From contig CADDYT010000136.1 in assembly GCA_902810755.1 (NCBI GenBank), forward strand, positions 1 to 17,551: 17,551 bases of DNA, written 5' to 3'. The stretch's first letter is position 1. Each line of letters begins with the position of its first letter. Position numbers and translations under genes: made by a program. The notes beneath the pieces were generated by a model that was given only the letters and a program-made list of their open reading frames with translations, did no database searches and was not told where the DNA came from. Below are positions 7,041 through 13,785 of this stretch, one piece after another. The DNA comes from Chloroflexota bacterium. Its GTDB lineage: Bacteria; Chloroflexota; Ktedonobacteria; Ktedonobacterales; Ktedonobacteraceae.

Positions 7041-8411
7041 ATGTTTCAGACGACCATTAATCCGACAACCCTACAAAACTTCAAAGCCAACCTCCATGGC
7101 GAACTGATCGTGCCGGGCGATGAAACCTATGACAACGCCCGCCGGGTGTGGAATGGCATGATTGACAAATATCCGGCGGCTATCGCCCGCTGTGTCGATG
7201 TTGCTGACGTGGTGAGGGCCGTGCAGTTCGCGCGCAATCAGCATCTTGAGGTGGCCGTGCGTGGTGGGGGACACAGTTTCGCGGGTAACGGAACCTGTGA
7301 CGGCGGCCTCGTCATCGATCTTTCTCCGATGAAACGGGTCCAGGTGGATCCGGTCAAGCGCATCGCCCGCGTCCAGGCCGGTCTCACGCTGGGAGAATGC
7401 CTGCGCGAGATGCAGCCATTCGGACTCGGCATCCCGGTCGGAACGGCCTCGGAGACGGGACTGGCCGGTCTCACGCTAGGCGGTGGCACCGGCTGGTTGA
7501 TGGGGAAATACGGCCTCACGATTGATAATCTGCTGGCCGTCGAGATTGTCCTGGCCGATGGACGAGTGAAGAGGGCCAGCGCTGAGGAGCATCCCGACCT
7601 CTTCTGGGCCGTGCGAGGGGGAAGCGGCAACTTCGGCATTGTCACGACCTTCGAGTTTCGCCTGCACCCGGTGGACACCTTACTGGCGGGCATGCTGCTC
7701 TATCCGCCGACCAGGGCAAGAGAGCTCTTGCGCCTGTATAGCGACCTCACGCGCACTGCTGCCGACGACCTGACGGTCAGTGCAGCACTGGCAAGCACTC
7801 CTGACGGGCCGATGCTGGCTCTCGGCCTCTGCTACTGTGGATCGTTGACGGAAGGCGAACGACTTCTCGAACCCATCAGGACCGCCAGCGCTCCGCTGGC
7901 CGATATGGTGCGCCCCATGTCCTACCTGGAACTCATCTCAATGCTCGATGCCTTCGTCCCAGCCGGACGCTGCTACTATAGTAAAGCCCACTCGCTGCCC
8001 ACGCTCTCCGAGGAACTCTTCGATGCCATCATCAAGGCTCATACCTCGCGGCCTGCGCCCTGGACGCAAATCGTGCTCCAGCATGTGCATGGCGCGGCCA
8101 GCCGTGTTGATCCGACTGCCACGGCGTTTGCGCTGCGTCAGGACTACCACTCCCTGCAAATCATGATCGTCTGGGAGGAGGCAGCCCGTGAGGCAGACAG
8201 GCAAATCGGATGGGTGCGCAACCTCTGGAGGGCCACAGAACCCTTTGCGAGCAGCGGAACCTACATCAATTTCCTGGGCAGTGAAGAGGACGAGTCGGCG
8301 GCTGTGCGGGCCAGCTATGGTCCCAACTACGAGCGACTGGTGCACGTCAAGAACGCCTATGATCCGACTAACTTCTTTCATGTCAATCACAATATTAAGC
8401 CGACGAGATAG
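7041..8411 (+). CDS. BBE-like FAD-linked oxidoreductase (PCMH fold)
   Basis: 456 residues. The PCMH-type FAD domain contains VRGGGHSFAGNG (about 73-84), where H78 is the expected covalent FAD ligand. VGTASETGLAGLTLGGGTGWL (about 133-153) is the second flavin loop, and its position usually held by the second linking Cys is A136. The domain continues with DNLLAVEIVLADG and DLFWAVRGGSGNFGIVT. The C-terminal BBE segment YINFLGS...YGPNYERLVHVKNAYDPTNFFHVNHNI is well kept. Family members oxidise alcohols, sugars or alkaloid-like substrates with O2, and some act in secondary metabolism. It has no signal peptide. The stop TAG forms part of the next gene's ribosome site (TAGGAGG), so the two are coupled. 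Substrate unknown. Confidence 0.92.
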   Translation: MFQTTINPTTLQNFKANLHGELIVPGDETYDNARRVWNGMIDKYPAAIARCVDVADVVRAVQFARNQHLEVAVRGGGHSFAGNGTCDGGLVIDLSPMKRVQVDPVKRIARVQAGLTLGECLREMQPFGLGIPVGTASETGLAGLTLGGGTGWLMGKYGLTIDNLLAVEIVLADGRVKRASAEEHPDLFWAVRGGSGNFGIVTTFEFRLHPVDTLLAGMLLYPPTRARELLRLYSDLTRTAADDLTVSAALASTPDGPMLALGLCYCGSLTEGERLLEPIRTASAPLADMVRPMSYLELISMLDAFVPAGRCYYSKAHSLPTLSEELFDAIIKAHTSRPAPWTQIVLQHVHGAASRVDPTATAFALRQDYHSLQIMIVWEEAAREADRQIGWVRNLWRATEPFASSGTYINFLGSEEDESAAVRASYGPNYERLVHVKNAYDPTNFFHVNHNIKPTR

Positions 8412-8420
8412 GAGGATCAC

Positions 8421-9263
8421 ATGAACACAACCAATCCGGCAGGGCAAAGCTATGTGATGGCGTTCTCCACAGAAGAAGTCCGGCGCTTACAGGCGATGGC
8501 CGCACTCCTCGCACCAACGACCACACGACTGCTGAAGAGGGCAGGGATTCGAGCCGGGATGAAGGTGCTGGAGGTGGGCAGTGGAGCAGGCGACGTTGCC
8601 CTGCTCGCTGCCGACCTGGTTGGTCCAACCGGTGCGGTGGTCGGCATAGAGAGCAACCCGGCCATGCTGGCTCTTGCGCGAGCGCGGACACAGGCCGCCG
8701 GGTTCAGCACGGTTTCGTTTGTGGAAGGCGATCTCACCCGGCTCCAGCTCGACACCGAGTTCGATGCGGTGGTCGGTCGCTGTATCTTGCAGCATCTCAA
8801 CAACCCTATCGCCGCGCTTCGCCACCTGGTACGCCATCTGCGGCCCGGCGGTATCGTGGCTTTCCAGGAGATCGACATTCCTCCTGCAGGAGCCAGCTTT
8901 CCCCTGGTCCCACTGTACGAGCAGATGTATTCCTGGGGCAGGGAAGGCTTGCAACGGGCGGGACTGGATAGTCGCTTTGGTCTGCAACTGTACCGGGTGT
9001 TCCTGAATGCGGGCTTGCCAGCCCCGCAGCTTCATTGCGATGCCTTTGTGGGGGCCGGGTCGGATTGGGGCTGGTATGAGATCATCGCCGAATCGGTACG
9101 CAGTCTGTTGCCGGTGATCCTCAAATACGGCATCGCGACAGCCGAGGAGATCGGGATCGATACCCTGGCAGAACGCTGCCGCGAGGCGATGGTGAGTCAA
9201 CGTAGTGTGGCAATAGGCCCCAGTTACATCTCTGCCTGGACACGTCTCCAGCACAGTGAATAG
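8421..9263 (+). CDS. Class I SAM-dependent methyltransferase, 280 aa
   Basis: ATG 8421 lies 9 bp after the oxidoreductase stop, with GGAGG between them. Motif I is VLEVGSGAGDVALLAA (about 49-64), followed by GAVVGIESNPAMLALAR, VEGDLTRLQ, FDAVVGRCILQHLNNP and HLRPGGIVAFQEID. This is a complete Methyltransf_11/31-type Rossmann core with a helical C-terminal cap. Tight coupling to the FAD oxidoreductase suggests that both act on the same small molecule. It is the last intact gene of this operon; remnants begin 18 bp downstream. Confidence 0.88.
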   Translation: MNTTNPAGQSYVMAFSTEEVRRLQAMAALLAPTTTRLLKRAGIRAGMKVLEVGSGAGDVALLAADLVGPTGAVVGIESNPAMLALARARTQAAGFSTVSFVEGDLTRLQLDTEFDAVVGRCILQHLNNPIAALRHLVRHLRPGGIVAFQEIDIPPAGASFPLVPLYEQMYSWGREGLQRAGLDSRFGLQLYRVFLNAGLPAPQLHCDAFVGAGSDWGWYEIIAESVRSLLPVILKYGIATAEEIGIDTLAERCREAMVSQRSVAIGPSYISAWTRLQHSE

Positions 9264-9281
9264 ATAACGGAGGGAGATCCG

Positions 9282-9499
9282 ATGGAACCACATGTGCGGT
9301 GACGAAGGGCCTGGCCGAAGATCTGGTGCTGGCGGCCAATTCGCCGGAGTTGTCAACAGTGATTGTCCGTCCTCGCCTGATCTGGGGACCGGGTGATACA
9401 GACAGTTTGCCCCAGTTGATAGCAGCCGTTCGTTCCAGGAGGTTCGCCTGGATCGATGGCGGTCACTACCTGACCTCGACGTGTCATGCTGTTGTGGCG
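9282..9499 (+). pseudogene. Remnant of an NAD-dependent epimerase / extended SDR
   Basis: A good ribosome site (CGGAGGGAG) and ATG 9282 start a frame that stops after six codons. From about 9290 the +2-phase frame reads VTKGLAEDLVLAANSPELSTVIVRPRLIWGPGD, then SLPQLIAAVRS and FAWIDGGHYLTSTCH. That is the central part of an extended SDR (3-beta-HSD/epimerase-like): the catalytic-lysine region, the substrate loop RPRLIWGPGD and the TSTCHV region. The N-terminal Rossmann half and everything after TSTCH are missing. I infer an internal deletion that left the original ribosome site and start out of frame, and a second junction near 9487-9499. GTG 9299 could start a short product, but it would not be a working enzyme. 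Confidence 0.75.
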
Positions 9500-9509
9500 G
9501 GAGGAGACT

Positions 9510-9956
9510 ATGCAACAAACAGAACAATCAACCCTTGCTTCAACTGGAGCACCGCACGTATCACCTTCTGTTCTGAACGGGGGTAGCGCACCGGTGAGAC
9601 TGTGGTTGGCGCTGGCCGCGGTGATCATTGGATACTTCATGGGCACCCTCGACTTGACGATTGTGAATATCGCCATCCCTGCCATCCAAACCAGCCTCAA
9701 GAGCGATTTGGCTGCGGTCAGTTGGGTGTTGAATGCGTACAATCTGGCGTTTGCGGTCCTGCTCGTCACCGGCGGGCGACTGGCCGACCAGTATGGACGC
9801 AAACGCCTCCTCATGCTGGGGATGAGCCTGTTCACCCTGGCTTCTCTCGGGTGCGCACTGGCACAGCCGCTTGGGCAGTTCAGCGGCTTGCCGGCGATTG
9901 GCTGGCTGATCGGGTTTCGCGTGTTGCAGGCCTGGCGGCACGGTGTGAGATCGTGA
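9510..9956 (+). pseudogene. Truncated second DHA2-type MFS exporter (N-terminal quarter)
   Basis: ATG 9510 has a strong site (GGGAGGAG). The protein begins MQQTEQ like the intact exporter (MQQTKQ) and carries the same landmarks: LDLTIVNIAIPAIQTSLK, SWVLNAYNLAFAVLLVTGGR, LADQYGRKRLL and PAIGWLIGFRVLQ. Similarity ends abruptly at about 9929, after roughly 140 residues (about four helices), and the frame runs on for a few foreign residues (AWRHGVRS) to a stop at 9956. The full family needs about 500 residues. Bases after 9929 belong to an O-methyltransferase in another frame, so this is a deletion fusion and not a sequencing frameshift within one gene. The two exporters are diverged paralogues, not a recent copy. 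Confidence 0.85.
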
Positions 9957-10294
9957 GCGGGAATGTCTTGCAGGATGAGATACCACCGGGGGCCGATCTC
10001 TATCTGCTCTCGCTGATCTTGCATGACTAGGACGATGAGCAGGCAGTATCTCTTCTGAAAAGCTGTCGCCGGGCCATGTCGAGCACAAGCAAGCTGGTCC
10101 TGGTCGAGTATGTGGTTGGGGAACAGGGGCCGACCGAGCGGGAAGCGCGAGAAGATCTCTTCATGCTCGTGGTCACAGGAGGACGCGAACGGACGGTAGA
10201 GCAATTCCGCACGCTGCTCTCCAAAGCCGGTCTCCAGCTCTCCAGGATGGTGCCGACGCAAGGGCGCCGGAGCGTGATGGAAGCCATTCCTTAG
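9930..10294 (+). pseudogene. C-terminal remnant of an O-methyltransferase with an in-frame TAG
   Basis: In the frame of 9944 the sequence reads RCEIVSGNVLQDEIPPGADLYLLSLILHD, then TAG (10028-10030), then DDEQAVSLLKSCRRAM...KLVLVEYVV...DLFMLVVTGGRERTVEQFRTLLSKAG...VMEAIP. This is the catalytic C-terminal part of a Methyltransf_2 (plant COMT-like/bacterial O-methyltransferase) protein. The stop falls exactly on the Trp of the hallmark LHDWDD, where the usual His-Asp-Trp leads the catalytic segment; one base change, TGG to TAG, explains it. The N-terminal dimerisation domain and the SAM motif I are absent. The final TAG (10292-10294) overlaps the stop of the convergent nucleotidyltransferase gene. 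Confidence 0.85.
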
Positions 10295-10809
10295 ACGAGG
10301 ATCATTTGCTCGATATCCAGGTGATCAACTTCACGGTCAAGCTTGGCCTTGTAGGCCAGCAGTTCGTCCTTGGGCATGATCGCGGCCTCCACGCCGTAGA
10401 GGTGGACGTATGTGGAAGCTGTGAAATCGATGCCCTGCTCTTCCCAGCGACCATCGCGGTGGTTATAGAAGCGCGGATGGGTAGTAGACTCGGCGATTTC
10501 GATCTGCATGCCCTGATAGTTGAGCGCCAGATACAGCAGATCCCACGAAGCACTGCGGTAGGGCGACCATGCGCGGATGAGGTAGGGTTGGATTTCAGCC
10601 AGAAAAGCCTGGAAATGCGGGCTACCCTGTAACGACGCGTACATGTCGATATCAACCAGCGGGCGCGTCGCTCCATACGCTTTGGCTGCCATCCCACCAC
10701 AAATCTGATAGGGGATAGCGTAGCGATTCAGTAGAGAGATGATCCAACTCAGCGCCCGGCCAATTTTCTGGGGGTCATTGGTCGCTTCAATCATGGGGTA
10801 TGCGTCCAT
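10291..10809 (-). CDS. Small nucleotidyltransferase-fold protein, 172 aa
   Basis: Starts at ATG 10809 inside TGATG, so its start overlaps the stop of the deaminase gene and translation is probably coupled. The longer frame to 10911 lies inside the deaminase gene. The core YQICGGMAAKAYGATRPLVDIDMY (about 34-57) is the polymerase-beta nucleotidyltransferase pattern GG...R...DID, with G38-G39 and the metal-binding pair D53/D55. The rest is helical and acidic. Such proteins include AbiEii-like toxins, lincosamide/aminoglycoside nucleotidyltransferases and uncharacterised enzymes; nothing here decides between them. No partner antitoxin gene is next to it. It ends convergently with the O-methyltransferase remnant. 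Confidence 0.75.
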   Translation of the reverse strand: MDAYPMIEATNDPQKIGRALSWIISLLNRYAIPYQICGGMAAKAYGATRPLVDIDMYASLQGSPHFQAFLAEIQPYLIRAWSPYRSASWDLLYLALNYQGMQIEIAESTTHPRFYNHRDGRWEEQGIDFTASTYVHLYGVEAAIMPKDELLAYKAKLDREVDHLDIEQMILV

Positions 10810-11867
10810 CACTGGGCCTCCCCGGCGAGCTGCTGTGCCTTGAGCATTGCTACTTCTGACCGAAAGGTCGCCTCCAATTCCTGGCGACGCGGCTCTGGAA
10901 GGAAGCTGCAACGCATCCCGTTCAAGAGAATCTCGTCGATGGCAGCAACATCGAGGCCGAAGTCGGTTGATAAACGTAGGACCTCTTCATTGAGCGTCAT
11001 CTGAAAGAGCGCCGGGTCATCAGTGCTGACGGTGATAGGAATACCCGCAGCGCGTAGGCGAGGGAGCGGATGAGCTGTGTACGCAGGGTAGACACCAAGG
11101 AGGAGGTTGCTGGTGGGTGTGATGTCCAATGGGATATGATGTTGCGCGAGATAGCTCACCAATGCCGGATCCTCTACGGCGCGTACCCCGTGTGCAATCC
11201 GCTCAGCACCAAGAGCCGTGAGCGCGCCCCAGATGCTCTCCGGCCCCGAGAGTTCACCGGCATGCGGCGTACTATGCAACCCGGCACGCAGTGCCCGCCC
11301 GAAGTAAGGCGCGAAGGGTTCGGGAGGCGCACCTACTTCAGCGCCCGCCAGTCCGAGCGCCACGACACCGTCGTCTTTCCCCTCTATCGCCACGCCGGTC
11401 ACATAATCCGCCATGGGCCACGTGCGCGTAGGGTCCACCCATCGGCGTACGATATTAAAGATCCAATTGATCTCGATATTGAAATCCGCTTGCGCGCGTA
11501 CTCTCCCACGTTGCATGCCGGAGAAGTACACATCGTGGGGCACGCCAAGCAGGTGATGGGTGCTGGGTGTCACGGTCACTTCGGCGTAACGAACGTGTTG
11601 CCGGGCCATCTCGGCTCCCAGTTCGTAGACGATCTGCTCGTAGTCCTCGCGCGTTTTCAGGCAGCGGACGACCATCAGAAAGATTTCGATGAAGTAGTCA
11701 AAGTTGCGATAGGTGAACAACTGTCGCAGTTCCTCTTCCGTCTCGACCGGCAACGCAATTCTGTTGCGACGCGCAAGCTCGAGCGTGGTTGCTGGTTGAA
11801 TGGCTCCTTCCAGGTGGATGTGCAACTCGGCCTTGGGAGCAGCCCGCAGATATGCCTCAACTGACAT
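10809..11867 (-). CDS. add: Adenosine deaminase-family enzyme
   Basis: 352 residues, the usual length. Zinc and catalytic residues are complete: AELHIHLEGA gives H16 and H18, STPHAGE gives H202 and E205, ERIAHGVRA gives H226, and VSTDDPALF gives D283/D284. The fold is the amidohydrolase TIM barrel, which hydrolyses adenosine-type amino groups to inosine-type products and ammonia. Substrate could be adenosine, deoxyadenosine or aminodeoxyfutalosine (menaquinone route); sequence alone does not separate these, so the symbol refers to the family. The ribosome site is a modest AAAGAGAAG before ATG 11867. It lies 15 bp after the truncated methyltransferase and is coupled to the nucleotidyltransferase by TGATG. 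Confidence 0.88.
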   Translation of the reverse strand: MSVEAYLRAAPKAELHIHLEGAIQPATTLELARRNRIALPVETEEELRQLFTYRNFDYFIEIFLMVVRCLKTREDYEQIVYELGAEMARQHVRYAEVTVTPSTHHLLGVPHDVYFSGMQRGRVRAQADFNIEINWIFNIVRRWVDPTRTWPMADYVTGVAIEGKDDGVVALGLAGAEVGAPPEPFAPYFGRALRAGLHSTPHAGELSGPESIWGALTALGAERIAHGVRAVEDPALVSYLAQHHIPLDITPTSNLLLGVYPAYTAHPLPRLRAAGIPITVSTDDPALFQMTLNEEVLRLSTDFGLDVAAIDEILLNGMRCSFLPEPRRQELEATFRSEVAMLKAQQLAGEAQ

Positions 11868-11882
11868 CTTGCTTCTCTTTCT

Positions 11883-12500
11883 TCATGCGCTTCCTGGCAG
11901 CCCCCAGGCGATTCTTCCTGCCACCTGAAAAGCGACGACCCCCTCGCTATATGTTCTGAGTAGGATGCTCCTCGCCTCCTGGTCAAAGGCTTCGGCTTGC
12001 GCCTGACCCATGCGCTCCCGAGAGAAGCCGCTGCGCGAATGATACGACTCGATGAAGTCGTCGATCGATTGCATGAAGGCGACCGGTTCGGTTCTCTTCT
12101 CACCGCTCTTGTGAAACAGGCCGTGCTCCTCTAACGCTTCGAGCATATTGAAGCGCCGAGGGTATTCAGCGGTTCGGTACTTTGGGAGAATTTCGCCGAG
12201 CAGCGCCCAGGGTTCAGGCACCATGAGATGATCCAGGATAGCGAGAGAGCCTCCTGGCAGCAACACCTCGTGAAACCGCGGCAGCACGATGTTCCACTCC
12301 ATCCAGTGCAGGCTCTCGCCCGCCGTCACCAGGGCGTAGGGCGGATCGAGTACAACATCCTCAATGCGCCCATATAGCCAGCGCAAATGGGGATGATCGC
12401 CATTCGGAAGAGCTTTGCCATGCTCGATCATCGGCCATGAGCAGTCAACCGCGTCCAGCCGATCGACACGCTCGACGAGATAGCGCGCGCGCCGTAAAGA
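11883..12500 (-). pseudogene. Methyltransferase lacking its N-terminus (fused after an SDR fragment)
   Basis: From ATG 12431 the frame reads MIEHGKALPNGDHPHL, then ALVTAGESLHWMEW and VLLPGGSLAILDHL, which is the second half of a class I SAM methyltransferase. Homology continues upstream of that ATG in the same frame ([19 protein letters not shown]), so 12431 is an internal Met with no ribosome site. The frame closes at a TGA at 12530-12528 without any ATG/GTG/TTG start. The glycine-rich SAM motif I is absent. At about 12500 the sequence changes to a short-chain dehydrogenase in another phase. I infer a deletion that removed the end of the SDR gene and the front of this gene. A 182-aa product from 12431 is possible but would lack the main SAM-binding loop. 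Confidence 0.75.
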
Positions 12501-12633
12501 GCAGCGCTTCTTGGTGACGGGCGGCGATCACGACCTGCGCTCCCTCGGCCGCGAGTGCCAGAGCGCAGGCGCGACCAAGCCCTTTGCTCGCGGCGGTGAC
12601 CAGCGCCACTTTTCCGTGTAAACCGAGATTCAT
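12501..12633 (-). pseudogene. N-terminal fragment of a short-chain dehydrogenase (SDR)
   Basis: ATG 12633 follows a very strong ribosome site (AGGAGGAAGGAAG). The first 44 residues are a textbook SDR start: [40 protein letters not shown]. The cofactor motif TxxxKGLG is at about 13-20, and R39 after strand 2 suggests NADP(H). Homology then stops, and the frame runs into unrelated Arg/Ala-rich residues ending at 12445. Full SDRs need about 250 residues with the YxxxK site, which is missing. The downstream part of the fusion is a methyltransferase in another frame. Confidence 0.85.
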
Positions 12634-12668
12634 TGGCTCTTCCTTCCTCCTTTGCAAAACTCCTCTCA

Positions 12669-12684
12669 GACCTGTGTTCAGGTC
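12669..12684. repeat. Perfect inverted repeat GACCTG-TGTT-CAGGTC
   Basis: A six-base perfect stem with a four-base loop lies in the 112-bp gap between the LLM-class gene (ends 12746) and the SDR fragment (starts 12633). Read on the minus strand it lies 36 bp before the SDR start and is followed by a purine-rich stretch, not a T-run. It may therefore be an operator or mRNA hairpin; a classic terminator is unlikely. Confidence 0.4.
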
Positions 12685-12745
12685 ACATGGTCAGCAGAGA
12701 GGCAGTCACGTTGCACTGCACACATCAGCCCGCTCTTGTTTGGCC

Positions 12746-13624
12746 TTAGACGAGTGACGACCGGCCGATCAGATCCGCGAGCCGCTGGAGTTGCTCCAGT
12801 TCAGGGGTCCCGGTGAAGAGGAGCAACTCGTCTGTGCCGATGTGCTGGAAGCGAGTGATCGTCTCTTGAATAGCCGTGATGCCGACCGGTATCGTTTCCA
12901 GTGCCATGCGTGCGACCGGTCCTGCGAATGCGTAGTAGCGAAGAACAGCGTCACGGGTCCGCTCAAACGTGTCCGGGTCGAGGGCGACATAGGTGCAGGC
13001 CAGCAAGCGTGGTGTCCCCGGTCTACCAGCTTCCTGCCAGGCCTCTTCCGCAAGACGGAAGAGCTTATCGGCCCGCTCTGGACCCGTTGTCCCGGCGATG
13101 TAGCCGTTTCCCCAGCGACCAACACGCCTGATGGCGGTGGGGGAGACACCACCAAGAATAATTTCTGGTCCTGCGAGCTGAACTGGTCGCGGACCGATCA
13201 CACCAATGTCCTCGCTCAGTGGTTGACCTGACCAGATCCGCTGCATCAGGTCAAGTTGCGCGTCGAAGTGTTTGCCGCGGCGATGAAATGGCGCTGCGAC
13301 CGCCAGGAAATCGTCCTCTCGTGCCCCAACGCCCAGCCCGACCGTCAAACGACCCTCCGAGAGCGCGTCGAGGCTGGCGAGTTGCTTGGCAAGCAGAGCG
13401 GCAGGATAGAGGGGCGCGAGGAGGACGCTCGTCATCAGACGTATGCGCCTGGTAGCCCCTGCTGCGGCTGTCAGCGTCGTGAACGCATCAAAGTTATGAT
13501 ACACGAGACGGTCGATGACAGCCAGGCTCGAAAAGGGGCCGACATCGGCCTCACGTGCCCAATCGAGAAGCAGGCTGCCACTCACATGAGAAAGCGTAGC
13601 CGGTAAACCAATGCCAAACTTCAT
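12746..13624 (-). CDS. LLM-class flavin-dependent oxidoreductase (F420- or FMN-type)
   Basis: 292 residues from ATG 13624, chosen because GAGAGGAAGAG precedes it. The in-frame ATG 13675 has no ribosome site and would add 17 residues without homology. Features: MKFGIGLPAT at the N-terminus, VIDRLVYHNFDAFTTLTAAAGATRRIRLMTSVLLAP, AALLAKQLASLDALSEGRLTVGLGVGAREDDF, IWSGQP, and GPEIILGGVSPTAIRRVGRWGNGYI. These are typical of the luciferase-like TIM-barrel family; the GLGVGAREDDF stretch is common in the F420-dependent branch, but cofactor choice cannot be fixed by eye. It probably shares the P450 promoter, 161 bp downstream of that gene. A 17-bp palindrome lies 34 bp before the start. Confidence 0.88.
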   Translation of the reverse strand: MKFGIGLPATLSHVSGSLLLDWAREADVGPFSSLAVIDRLVYHNFDAFTTLTAAAGATRRIRLMTSVLLAPLYPAALLAKQLASLDALSEGRLTVGLGVGAREDDFLAVAAPFHRRGKHFDAQLDLMQRIWSGQPLSEDIGVIGPRPVQLAGPEIILGGVSPTAIRRVGRWGNGYIAGTTGPERADKLFRLAEEAWQEAGRPGTPRLLACTYVALDPDTFERTRDAVLRYYAFAGPVARMALETIPVGITAIQETITRFQHIGTDELLLFTGTPELEQLQRLADLIGRSSLV

Positions 13625-13657
13625 GATTCTCTTCCTCTCAAGCTTCCCCTTCTCTTC

Positions 13658-13674
13658 TGAAAACGACGTTTTCA
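13658..13674. promoter_or_regulatory. 17-bp perfect palindrome upstream of the LLM-class gene
   Basis: TGAAAACG-A-CGTTTTCA is perfectly symmetric around one central base and lies 34 bp before the chosen start of the LLM-class gene. Size and symmetry suit a dimeric repressor (for example TetR- or MarR-like). Two weaker inverted repeats lie in the same 161-bp gap: TGTAG-CCC-CTACA at 13685-13697 and TCCATC-AAGC-GATGGA at 13728-13743. None is followed by a T-run on the minus strand. Confidence 0.5.
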
Positions 13675-13785
13675 TGATAAGTGGTGTAGCCCCTACATGA
13701 ATGTCTCTTTTGATCGGCCATCACCACTCCATCAAGCGATGGAATGCCTTTCAACAGGAGGGTAGGCACCCAGCACGATGGCCGG

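Noticed and set aside
7028..7060. Ten-codon frame overlapping the start of the FAD oxidoreductase gene
   Set aside because: It overlaps the gene out of frame and has no properly spaced ribosome site; likely chance.
13625..13675. ATG 13675 as start of the LLM-class gene
   Set aside because: No ribosome site, the added residues are not conserved, and the segment contains the palindrome; 13624 matches the family N-terminus.
13675..13690. Fourth copy of the repeat box (ATGATAAGTGGTGTA on the plus strand)
   Set aside because: Only the first unit matches, the second TAAGT is missing, no TATNCT box follows at the set distance, and no plus-strand gene lies downstream.
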